8,709 nt of DNA from Desulfobulbus sp. (lineage in GTDB: Bacteria; Desulfobacterota; Desulfobulbia; Desulfobulbales; Desulfobulbaceae), in contig JAUWAH010000070.1 in NCBI GenBank assembly GCA_030602145.1, forward strand, positions 1-8,709, in the 5' to 3' direction. The position numbers and the translations under genes were made by a program. Position 1 is the first letter of the stretch; each line of letters starts with the position of its first letter. Below the pieces are notes generated by a model that was not told the DNA's origin, ran no database searches, and saw only the letters and a list, made by a program, of their open reading frames with translations. Of this stretch, positions 1 to 5,425 are shown in pieces.

Positions 1-110
1 GGAGGAATGAGCAGGGGAGCGGGAGCGACCGATTCATGCGGTCGTGTGCCCGTTTGACGGCCATGGGGAAACGCTACAGGCCGTGTCCCGAAGGGCGGGG
101 AAAACGAGTC

Positions 111-139
111 AAGGCGCCGGCATCGTCTGCCGGCGCCTT
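111..139 (-). terminator. Hairpin terminator after the small lipoprotein gene
   Basis: A perfect 11-base-pair stem (AAGGCGCCGGC at 111-121 with its complement at 129-139) closes a 7-base loop. It begins 14 bases after the stop codon of the minus-strand lipoprotein gene. On the minus strand it is followed by GACTCGTTTTC, a short and imperfect T-run, so it fits a factor-independent terminator of moderate strength. No T-run follows on the plus strand, so it is unlikely to serve a plus-strand gene. Confidence 0.6.
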
Positions 140-153
140 GAAGGCGGGCGAGG

Positions 154-426
154 TTACCGGCAGGGCACGGCCTTGCGGTAGCTGTCCTTGGTCCAGATCA
201 TCTGGCCGTCCGGGGTCTTGCCGTCGGCCTTCCACTTGTCGGTCACCTGGAGGCAGTAGGACCCCATGTTGATGATCTCCGAGTCCTTGCTGCCCGGCGT
301 GTCACCGCCGATCCGCATCAGGTCGGGATTGGTGGACTGGTAGTTGGGGGCGATGGTGGCCGCGCCGCAGCCGGCGAGGGCCAGGGCGACCGCCGCGTAG
401 ACAACGAGTGCGCAGATTTTTTTCAT
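154..426 (-). CDS. Small outer-envelope lipoprotein of unknown function (90 aa)
   Basis: I do not recognise a named family. The start MKKICALVV has an AGGAGA ribosome site (434-439) seven bases upstream, so I prefer it to the longer frame opening at 504. Residues 1-19 form a typical lipoprotein signal: two lysines, a hydrophobic stretch, and a lipobox Leu17-Ala18-Gly19 before Cys20. The cysteine should be lipidated and the mature protein of about 71 residues exported. The residue after Cys20 is Gly rather than Asp, which favours outer-membrane sorting by the Escherichia coli rule. The mature part is polar, with a C-terminal block WKADGKTPDGQMIWTKDSY followed by RKAVPC. Cys58 and Cys89 could form a disulfide. 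It has its own terminator-like hairpin and stands alone. It resembles short conserved hypothetical lipoproteins; no enzymatic residues are evident. Confidence 0.75.
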   Translation of the reverse strand: MKKICALVVYAAVALALAGCGAATIAPNYQSTNPDLMRIGGDTPGSKDSEIINMGSYCLQVTDKWKADGKTPDGQMIWTKDSYRKAVPCR

Positions 427-724
427 GGTCTGTTCTCCTGCTGATAAATGGTTGCGCCTCAACCGGGCAAAGGGCATGGTGTGCGGTTTGCCGGTCCCGG
501 CCAAGTGAATCGATGAGTTTTCGAGCCGGCGTCACGGAACGTCGATCGGAGCGAAATGTAATGGATGCCGGCCGGTTGGGAAAGTTTTTTTTGCCCGGTG
601 ACCCTTCGGTCCGCCGAATCCCCTGCCATGGAAAAACCTGCCAACCTGTTGTTTTTCCTTGTCTGCATCCCCTTGTTGAGGGGGTTTCCCGAACGTGTCG
701 GTTTCGGCGGCGGTGCCATGCCGG
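427..724. other. Non-coding spacer between the lipoprotein and kinase genes
   Basis: This spacer of 298 bases should carry the lipoprotein promoter and the 3' end of the kinase transcript. Open frames here lack ribosome sites and recognisable protein character. Visible elements are a T8 run on the plus strand (585-592), a GGAAAAAC/GTTTTTCC inverted repeat (630-658) and a CCCC/GGGG pair (669-683). No convincing -35/-10 pair was found by eye. Confidence 0.5.
630..658 (-). terminator. Possible weak terminator of the kinase gene
   Basis: GGAAAAAC (630-637) pairs exactly with GTTTTTCC (651-658) across a 13-base loop, 67 bases past the stop of the minus-strand kinase gene. On either strand the T-run lies inside the 3' arm of the stem rather than after it. 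It could terminate transcription weakly or only stabilise the transcript end. The call is tentative. Confidence 0.25.
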
Positions 725-1732
725 TCAGGCCGAATTGCCGATGGGCCCGAAACCCTCGCGGATCCGATCCAACTGATCGTGCAGGTCATCGATCTCGCTT
801 TGCCAGTAGGTGCGTGAGCCGAAATCGGGCACCACGGTGGTGGCGCCGTCCTCGACCACCTGGTGGGCGCACCAGGCCGTGTAATGGATAAAGCGCATGG
901 CTCGCAGGGGTTCGATCAGGCGCAGGCTGGTACGGTCGAAGGGACGGAAGGTTTCGTAGCCTTCGAGGAGCAGATCGGTTTCGACGAAGGCGTCGCCAAG
1001 GGTGCCGGGCAGCAGCATCCAGAAATCCTGCACCGGCGGCCCGACGGCCATGTCGTCGAAATCCAGGAGGACAAAGGATTCCCCCGGTCGGTACACCAGG
1101 TTGCCGGCATGGCAGTCGCCGTGGATCCTGATGGCCTCGATGCCGTCGAACATCGGCGTGATGGCCGTGATGATCTCACCGGTGATCCGGATATAGGCAT
1201 CGAGCAGATCGTCGGCAACCAGGCCGCTCTTGCGGATGTAGGTCACCTGGGCCGTGGTGGTGGTGGTCGGGTGGATGCGATTCCTGTGCACCGCCGGACG
1301 TCTGGCCCCCACCAGGTGCAACCGCCCCAGCAGCCGGCCCAGGGCCAGCCACTGCTCCTCATTGAATTCATCCACACACCGCCCACCCTTGCGGGGAAAA
1401 ACGGCAAACGACACCGCACCCCACTGCCCGAGGGTCCCGCCCTGCCGCAGGGGCAGCGGCGCAATCACCGGCAGTTCTTCATCCGCCAGTTCGAGGAGAA
1501 AGTCGTGCTCCTCCCGCAGCGCCTCCACCGTCCAGCGTCCCGGCCGATAGAACTTAACCACCAGGCCGTTGCCCGCCTTATCCTCCACCTCGAACACCCG
1601 GTTGATATAGCTGTTGTAGGGTCGGCACAGATTGGTGCAGGCGATGCCCAGGGCCGACTCCACCGTCTCCAGGATTCGTTCGGGTGTCAAACCCTCGAAG
1701 GCGGGATGCTCTGCATTGCGTGGTCCATCCAT
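725..1732 (-). CDS. srkA: SrkA/YihE-type stress-response Ser/Thr protein kinase
   Basis: This is a cytoplasmic kinase of the APH/choline-kinase fold. In Escherichia coli, SrkA (YihE, RdoA) counters stress-induced death and is linked to the Cpx envelope response. The 335 residues match the family's usual size of about 330. Visible hallmarks are LTPERILETVES near residue 15, SYINRVFEVED (41-51), VVKFYRPGRW (58-67, Lys60 as the likely ATP-contacting lysine) and EEHDFLLELADEE (74-86). FAVFPRKGGR follows at 109-118, then the catalytic loop HGDCHAGN (204-211, Asp206 and Asn211) and the metal-binding LLDFDD (222-227). Thus all catalytic elements seem intact. The start is supported by AAGGAG at 1743-1748, ten bases upstream. 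The gene is divergent from a MauE-like membrane protein. In E. coli the homologue sits beside dsbA, so the thiol-redox neighbour is suggestive. A homoserine or fructosamine kinase is less likely given the specific FYRP and PRKGGR blocks. Confidence 0.88.
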   Translation of the reverse strand: MDGPRNAEHPAFEGLTPERILETVESALGIACTNLCRPYNSYINRVFEVEDKAGNGLVVKFYRPGRWTVEALREEHDFLLELADEELPVIAPLPLRQGGTLGQWGAVSFAVFPRKGGRCVDEFNEEQWLALGRLLGRLHLVGARRPAVHRNRIHPTTTTTAQVTYIRKSGLVADDLLDAYIRITGEIITAITPMFDGIEAIRIHGDCHAGNLVYRPGESFVLLDFDDMAVGPPVQDFWMLLPGTLGDAFVETDLLLEGYETFRPFDRTSLRLIEPLRAMRFIHYTAWCAHQVVEDGATTVVPDFGSRTYWQSEIDDLHDQLDRIREGFGPIGNSA

Positions 1733-1856
1733 GCGCAGGGTGCTCCTTGCTGGTTGAGGTGTCGGATGGGGAGGCGAGGGCGCGTCCCTGTTGGTCTGTC
1801 CTTGGCCGGGAGCATACCACTTTCCGGCGCAAAAGGGTGTACGGATCGTGACCGTG

Positions 1857-1874
1857 TTCCCGACAGGTCGGGAA
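1857..1874. promoter_or_regulatory. Perfect 18-base palindrome, candidate operator
   Basis: TTCCCGAC, two bases (AG), then GTCGGGAA: two exact 8-base inverted half-sites. It lies in the middle of the 284-base spacer between the divergent kinase and MauE-like genes, 124 bases from the first start and 142 from the second. The two-base centre is too short for a stable RNA hairpin loop, so a dimeric DNA-binding protein is the simpler reading. The regulator is not identifiable from the sequence. Confidence 0.45.
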
Positions 1875-2016
1875 GATCCATGGTATCAAACGGTTATGCC
1901 AATCTGTCGGCCAGGCTGTATCCGAATTACCTATTTGACTTCGAAAGGAAAATTGTGTGGAGTGCCGGGGCGTCCGGTACCCCTGCCGCACGCCGGTCCG
2001 GCAAGGAGGAGCACCA

Positions 2017-2529
2017 ATGGAGCACAATGGCCACAGCACGGCGGGCAGTCCGGTTGGCCGCCGGTTCATTCGCTGGGGTCAACGGGTCGCACGCTGGCTG
2101 CTGGCCGGCATCTTCGTCTACTCCGGAGGGGTGAAGCTTGCAGATCCGGCAAGCTTCGCGGTGGTGGTCAAGGGATTCGGTCTCCTGCCCGATTTCCTGG
2201 TGCATCCTGCCGCCATCGCCCTGCCGATTCTGGAAATCCTGGTCGCCGTCGGCGTGGCGTTGGCGGTGCGTGGCAGCCTGGCGGCCATGGCCGGCATGCT
2301 GCTGCTGTTCATGGCCGTGCTTGCCTACGGCATCCACCTGGGGTTGGACGTCGACTGCGGCTGCTTCGGCCCCGGAGACCCGGAGCAAGCCTACAAAAGC
2401 CTTCGGGTTGCCCTGGGGAGGGACGCGGTGATGTTGGCTATCCTTCTTTTCATCCGGTGGGGGAGCATCGTCAGCGAAGACGGTCGCCCTGCCTTCAACC
2501 ACATTTCGAACACAAGGAGAACGCGATGA
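2017..2529 (+). CDS. MauE/DoxX-like membrane protein with CGC motif
   Basis: This is a 170-residue inner-membrane protein of the MauE/DoxX-like superfamily. MauE is needed for maturation of the disulfide-rich methylamine dehydrogenase small subunit. Other DoxX/DoxD relatives take part in thiosulfate or quinone redox reactions. No methylamine dehydrogenase gene is present here, so that exact role is not implied. About four hydrophobic segments are visible: roughly 27-42 (with GIFVYSGGVKLADP), 66-84, 88-108 and 134-149. After the third segment comes DCGCFGPGD (113-121); Cys114 and Cys116 form the CxC pair typical of MauE-like proteins and are probably redox active on the periplasmic side. The start is fixed by AAGGAGGA at 2003-2010, seven bases upstream, rather than the longer frame from 1957. 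Its TGA overlaps the next gene's ATG (ATGA), indicating translational coupling with the rhodanese. Confidence 0.8.
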   Translation: MEHNGHSTAGSPVGRRFIRWGQRVARWLLAGIFVYSGGVKLADPASFAVVVKGFGLLPDFLVHPAAIALPILEILVAVGVALAVRGSLAAMAGMLLLFMAVLAYGIHLGLDVDCGCFGPGDPEQAYKSLRVALGRDAVMLAILLFIRWGSIVSEDGRPAFNHISNTRRTR

Positions 2530-3059
2530 AGACATCGAAGTTGATCACCGGCATGATGGTCGGTATGCTGATGCTTGGCTGGAGCGGTTCCGCCTCCGCC
2601 TTCGGCACCGGCAAGTTCAAGGAGGAACTGAGCAAGGAACAGGAAGCGGTGAAGCTGCTCCGCGAGGTGCAGAAGGGCGGCTACGGCATCATCACCACCG
2701 AGGAACTCAAGGCGAAGATGGATGCCGGCACCGACATGGTGATCGTCGATACCATGCCCTACGAGGACTCATACAAGAAGAACCATATCCCGGGGGCCAA
2801 GCAATTTCTCTTTCCCATTGCCGAAATGAAGCAGTGGGATGTCAAGGAGACCGACGGCAAGACGCAGCAGGATTTTGAGCAACTGCTCGGGCCCGACAAG
2901 GGGAAGATGATCGTGATCTATTGCGGCTTCGTCAAATGCACCCGCAGCGACAACGGCGCGGTTTGGGCAAGAAATCTGGGCTATACCAATGTGTATCGCC
3001 ACCCGGGCGGCATCTTCGCCTGGAAGGGTGCCGATTGCCCCGTCAATTCGTTGAAGTAA
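2526..3059 (+). CDS. Exported rhodanese-domain sulfurtransferase
   Basis: A single rhodanese domain carried on an exported protein, 177 residues. Residues 1-25 are a Sec signal peptide: MKTSK, a hydrophobic core, and SASA before Phe26 as the likely cleavage site. The rhodanese fold begins near ITTEELKAKMDAG (56-68). VIVDTMPYEDSYKKNHIPGA follows (72-91), corresponding to the family's D-R-x(n)-H-I-x-G-A block with the Arg lost. The active loop follows IVIYC: Cys133-GFVK-Cys138-Thr-Arg140, then the YRHPGGIFAWKGA end (157-169). The protein should move sulfane sulfur or act in thiol redox in the periplasm. Two loop cysteines instead of one are unusual for a plain thiosulfate sulfurtransferase and could allow an internal di- or trisulfide. 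The start at 2526 follows AAGGAG (2513-2518), overlaps the upstream stop, and places the signal peptide exactly at the N-terminus. Confidence 0.85.
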   Translation: MKTSKLITGMMVGMLMLGWSGSASAFGTGKFKEELSKEQEAVKLLREVQKGGYGIITTEELKAKMDAGTDMVIVDTMPYEDSYKKNHIPGAKQFLFPIAEMKQWDVKETDGKTQQDFEQLLGPDKGKMIVIYCGFVKCTRSDNGAVWARNLGYTNVYRHPGGIFAWKGADCPVNSLK

Positions 3060-3064
3060 TCCCT

Positions 3065-3102
3065 CCGGTTGCCGCCGGGTAACCGGCTCCGGCGGCAACC
3101 GG
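3065..3102. terminator. Strong stem-loop after the rhodanese gene
   Basis: CCGGTTGCCGCCGG (3065-3078) pairs perfectly over 14 bases with 3089-3102 around a 10-base loop, starting five bases after the rhodanese stop. No T-run follows (GTGTCTGCC), so it is not a classical terminator. It may terminate inefficiently, protect the upstream mRNA from 3' decay, or lower expression of the next gene. Confidence 0.5.
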
Positions 3103-3156
3103 GTGTCTGCCCGTCTCCGGCGTTGATCGGGGAGCGCACCAGCAAATCAGCCGGTC

Positions 3157-4275
3157 ATGAACCACGAGATGGAGGCATCTTCACTTCACCTGCTGCGGAC
3201 CGCCATCGGCAGCCAATGCACCGAATGCGGCGCCTGTGTCCGCTACTGTGCCTTTCTGCGGCGGTACGGCCCGCCCAAGGCGATCGCCGCCGGTCTCGAA
3301 GCCGGTGACCCCGGCCGGATGGGTACCGCCTTCCGGTGCAGTCTCTGCGGCCTGTGCGCGGTGGTCTGTCCGGAGGGCCTCGATCCCACCGGGTTCTTTC
3401 TGGCCCTTCGCCGCCACCAGGTGGCCAGCGGCGGCCTCACTGTCCGCCCCTATCGGGGGCTGCTCACCCATGAACGGCTCGGCCGTTCTTCACTGCTCTC
3501 CTGGTACGGGCTGCCACCCGGCTGCAAGACGGTCTTTTTCCCCGGCTGCGGGTTGCCCGGCAGTCGGCCGCGGGCGACCCTGGCCCTGTTCGAACACCTT
3601 CGCCGCCTGGTCCCGAACCTGGGCATGGTACTGGACTGCTGCATCAAACCCTCCCACGACCTGGGCCGAGAGACCCATTTCGACGCCGTGTTCGAGGCCC
3701 TGCGCACCCGCCTCAAAGAACGGGGGATCAACACCATGCTCACTGCCTGTCCCAACTGTACCAAGGTTTTTCGATGGTATGGCAAGGGGCTGGCGGTGCA
3801 GACGGTATGGGAGGTGCTCCATGCCGGTGATGTGGGCGGTTGGGAGCGGCGCGGTGGCGGTGTCGAGGTGAGTGTCCATGATCCCTGCCCCCTGCGCGAT
3901 GACCAGCCATCGCAGGAGGCTGTCCGCGGGCTGTTGACCGATTCGGGGTATGCGCTGGTCGAGATGCACCACCGGGGCAGACGGACGATCTGCTGCGGCG
4001 AGGGCGGCGCGGTCGCCCACATAGACCCCGACCTGGCGGGCGAGTGGACCCTGCTGCGCGGCCGGGAGGCAGGTGGTCGGCTGCTGGTCGCCTCGTGCAG
4101 CGGCTGCGTGGCCATGCTGAACCGGTCGACTCCGACCGTCCATCTCCTCGACCTGCTCTTGCCCGCCGAGGCAGCTCTCGACAAGGCGGCGGGTCGTCCC
4201 TTCGCCGCCAACACCTGGTGGCGCCGTTTTTTCCTGAAAAGAAAGGTGGTCCGTCTGTCTCAGGAACGGAGATAG
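3157..4275 (+). CDS. CCG-domain Fe-S oxidoreductase, HdrD/GlpC-like
   Basis: This 372-residue cytoplasmic or membrane-associated electron-transfer protein is built like the HdrD/GlpC/LutA group. The N-terminal ferredoxin domain holds two [4Fe-4S] motifs: Cys21, 24, 27, 31 and Cys61, 64, 67, 71 ([14 protein letters not shown]). Two CCG (cysteine-rich) domains follow. The first is Cys131, Cys161-162, Cys198 and Cys201; the second is Cys244, Cys279-280 (CCGEGG), Cys314 and Cys317. Both keep the five-cysteine pattern that binds special clusters in heterodisulfide reductases. The first reads DCCIKP, so its usual glycine is Ile. A basic, aromatic tail ([14 protein letters not shown], 354-367) could touch the membrane. 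No FAD domain is present, so partners are needed. The ribosome site is poor: a GGGGAG lies about 22 bases before this ATG, and an in-frame ATG at 3169 is an alternative. It may be distantly cotranscribed with the rhodanese pair across a 97-base gap containing a hairpin. Substrate unknown. Confidence 0.82.
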   Translation: MNHEMEASSLHLLRTAIGSQCTECGACVRYCAFLRRYGPPKAIAAGLEAGDPGRMGTAFRCSLCGLCAVVCPEGLDPTGFFLALRRHQVASGGLTVRPYRGLLTHERLGRSSLLSWYGLPPGCKTVFFPGCGLPGSRPRATLALFEHLRRLVPNLGMVLDCCIKPSHDLGRETHFDAVFEALRTRLKERGINTMLTACPNCTKVFRWYGKGLAVQTVWEVLHAGDVGGWERRGGGVEVSVHDPCPLRDDQPSQEAVRGLLTDSGYALVEMHHRGRRTICCGEGGAVAHIDPDLAGEWTLLRGREAGGRLLVASCSGCVAMLNRSTPTVHLLDLLLPAEAALDKAAGRPFAANTWWRRFFLKRKVVRLSQERR

Positions 4276-4661
4276 TCCCGTCCCCAGTCGCACATCATCT
4301 CCAGCACCGGGGTGAGACTCCGTCCCTTGTCGGTCAGCGAATACTCCACCTTGGGCGGCACCTGCGGGTAGACCTCGCGATGCACCAGGCCGTCGGCCTC
4401 CAGTTCGCGCAACTGCTGGGTGAGCATCTTGCGGGTGGTTTCGGTGAACCGCCGCTGCAGTTCTGAAAAGCGCATGGTCTCCTGGGCCAGGTGCCAGAGG
4501 ATGGAGGCCTTCCACTTGCCGCCGACCACCGCCAGGGTAACGTCGATACCGCAGTTATATTCCTTGTCCCGGTAGACCAGGATGTTCGTGCCGGCGTGCC
4601 CCGGCTGGATAGCCGATGTTCGGGCTGTTATGGTTCCCTCAAAGGTACTCAGTTTATTCAT
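4260..4661 (-). CDS. HxlR-family winged-helix transcriptional regulator
   Basis: A DNA-binding regulator of 133 residues in the HxlR (MarR-like) family; known members sense aldehydes, quinones, disulfide stress or reactive electrophiles. The family signature is clear: [19 protein letters not shown] (37-55), RFSELQRRF (64-72) and [20 protein letters not shown] (77-96). [15 protein letters not shown] (102-116) and the end MMCDWG follow. Cys37 sits where sensing cysteines occur in redox-responsive relatives such as YodB and HypR; Cys124 is a second cysteine. The N-terminal 30 residues before the domain are longer than usual. I chose the ATG at 4661 because a perfect TATAAT lies upstream at 4714-4719 and the next in-frame ATG at 4715 falls on it. 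The ribosome site is weak (GGAA). It is divergent from the flavoprotein reductase, its probable target, and overlaps the upstream Fe-S gene tail by 16 bases. Confidence 0.85.
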   Translation of the reverse strand: MNKLSTFEGTITARTSAIQPGHAGTNILVYRDKEYNCGIDVTLAVVGGKWKASILWHLAQETMRFSELQRRFTETTRKMLTQQLRELEADGLVHREVYPQVPPKVEYSLTDKGRSLTPVLEMMCDWGRDYLRS

Positions 4662-4689
4662 TGAGACTACGTTCCGAAAAAGTCCGTTA

Positions 4690-4718
4690 TTGACGTGATG
4701 CAACCTATGGCGCATTAT
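4690..4718 (+). promoter_or_regulatory. Sigma-70-type promoter for the reductase genes
   Basis: TTGACG (4690-4695) and CATTAT (4713-4718) are separated by exactly 17 bases. This gives five of six matches at -35 and four of six at -10. Transcription should begin near 4725, leaving a leader of about 50 bases before the reductase start at 4776. Confidence 0.55.
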
Positions 4719-4721
4719 AGG
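4704..4721. promoter_or_regulatory. 18-base dyad over both -10 boxes, candidate HxlR operator
   Basis: CCTATGGCGCATTATAGG has outer arms CCTAT and ATAGG in perfect inverted orientation. It covers the plus-strand -10 (4713-4718) and the minus-strand -10. A dimeric HxlR protein bound here would block both divergent promoters. The assignment to this regulator is inference from position and symmetry. Confidence 0.4.
4714..4719 (-). promoter_or_regulatory. Consensus -10 box for the HxlR gene
   Basis: Read on the minus strand this is a perfect TATAAT. The best -35 at 17-base spacing is TTTCCT (4737-4742), only a partial match. Transcription would start near 4707, about 46 bases before the HxlR ATG. 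The box overlaps the reductase -10 on the opposite strand almost entirely. Confidence 0.4.
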
Positions 4722-4775
4722 CGGCACAGAGGCAAAAGGAAAGCAGATCAACACCCACGTCCAAGGAGATACCCT

Positions 4776-5411
4776 ATGAAGGTCGTCGCTTTCAACGGCA
4801 GTCCCAACGCCAAAGGCAATACCTACCATGCGCTGGTCATGGTGACCGAAGAATTGGAAAAGGAGGGGATCGCCACCGAGATCGTCCATGTCGGCAACAA
4901 GGCGGTGCGCGGCTGCCTGGCCTGCGGCCAGTGTTTCAAGAAAAGAAACGAGCAGTGCATCCAGGCCGACGACCCGGTCAACGAGTGGATTCAGTTGATG
5001 AAAGAGGCCGATGGCCTGCTGTTCGGGACGCCGGTTCACTATTCGGCCGTGGCCGGCACCATGAAGTCCTTCCTCGACCGCGCCTTCTACGTGGCCGGAA
5101 GCAACAACAGCATGCTGCGTCACAAGGTGGGTGCCGCCGTGGTGGCGGTGCGTCGTTCCGGCGGACTGCCCGCCTTCAATCAGTTGAATAACTTCCTCTG
5201 TTATTCGGAGATGCTGATTCCGACCTCCAACTACTGGAACGTGATCCACGGGGCGCGTCCGGGCGAGGTCACCAAGGACGAGGAAGGGGTGCAGATCATG
5301 CGGACCCTGGGACGGAACATGGCCTGGTTGATGAAGCTGGTCGATCACGGCAAGGACGCGATCGTTCCGCCTGCGCGGGAAAGCAAGGTGTGGATGAATT
5401 TCATCCGTTGA
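4776..5411 (+). CDS. Iron-sulfur flavoprotein-like NAD(P)H:FMN reductase
   Basis: A 211-residue cytoplasmic flavodoxin-fold reductase of the NADPH-dependent FMN reductase / iron-sulfur flavoprotein (ISF) group. The fold starts [25 protein letters not shown] (8-16) is the FMN phosphate loop. Next comes a compact cysteine cluster, Cys47-x2-Cys50-x2-Cys53-x7-Cys61, matching the ISF pattern that binds a [4Fe-4S] cluster. [19 protein letters not shown] (84-102) is the second flavin-contact block of this family. ISF proteins pass electrons from ferredoxin or NAD(P)H to small acceptors; the substrate here is unknown. The start is fixed by AAGGAGAT at 4763-4770, five bases upstream. It leads a two-gene operon with a nitroreductase 14 bases downstream, and is divergent from an HxlR regulator, the arrangement of an inducible detoxification or quinone-reduction unit. 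Confidence 0.83.
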   Translation: MKVVAFNGSPNAKGNTYHALVMVTEELEKEGIATEIVHVGNKAVRGCLACGQCFKKRNEQCIQADDPVNEWIQLMKEADGLLFGTPVHYSAVAGTMKSFLDRAFYVAGSNNSMLRHKVGAAVVAVRRSGGLPAFNQLNNFLCYSEMLIPTSNYWNVIHGARPGEVTKDEEGVQIMRTLGRNMAWLMKLVDHGKDAIVPPARESKVWMNFIR

Positions 5412-5425
5412 TAGGGGAGAGCCGT

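Noticed and set aside
1..57. Open frame from the window edge with GGAGGAATG and a stop at 55-57
   Set aside because: Only 18 codons are visible and GGAGGA touches the ATG with no spacing. It might be the end of a gene outside the window, but nothing supports that.
585..592. T8 run as a plus-strand terminator
   Set aside because: No plus-strand gene lies upstream and no good hairpin directly precedes the run.
1811..1819. Extended -10 TGGTATGCT on the minus strand for the kinase gene
   Set aside because: No -35 match is found at 16-18 bases; four of six matches at -10 alone is too little in this sequence.
1935..1963. TTGACT with TGGAGT as promoter for the MauE-rhodanese genes
   Set aside because: The -35 is good and the spacing is 17 bases, but the -10 matches only three of six positions, so I do not list it as a promoter.
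863..2134. Plus-strand open frame of 423 codons
   Set aside because: Most of it lies antisense to the SrkA-type kinase, whose family motifs are clear. The translation is rich in Gln, His, Arg and Gly with no domain, has no ribosome site, and runs across the divergent spacer.
1791..2525. N-terminal extension of the rhodanese frame to 1791
   Set aside because: It overlaps the MauE-like gene in another frame, and the signal peptide and ribosome site place the start at 2526.
3490..4515. Minus-strand open frame of 341 codons opposite the CCG-domain gene
   Set aside because: The plus strand encodes the ordered cysteine motifs of a known family. The opposite frame is low-complexity GC-driven sequence that also crosses into the HxlR gene in another frame.
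4662..5348. N-terminal extension of the HxlR frame to 5348
   Set aside because: It would cover most of the divergent reductase gene antisense. The HxlR domain and the TATAAT at 4714-4719 support the start at 4661.
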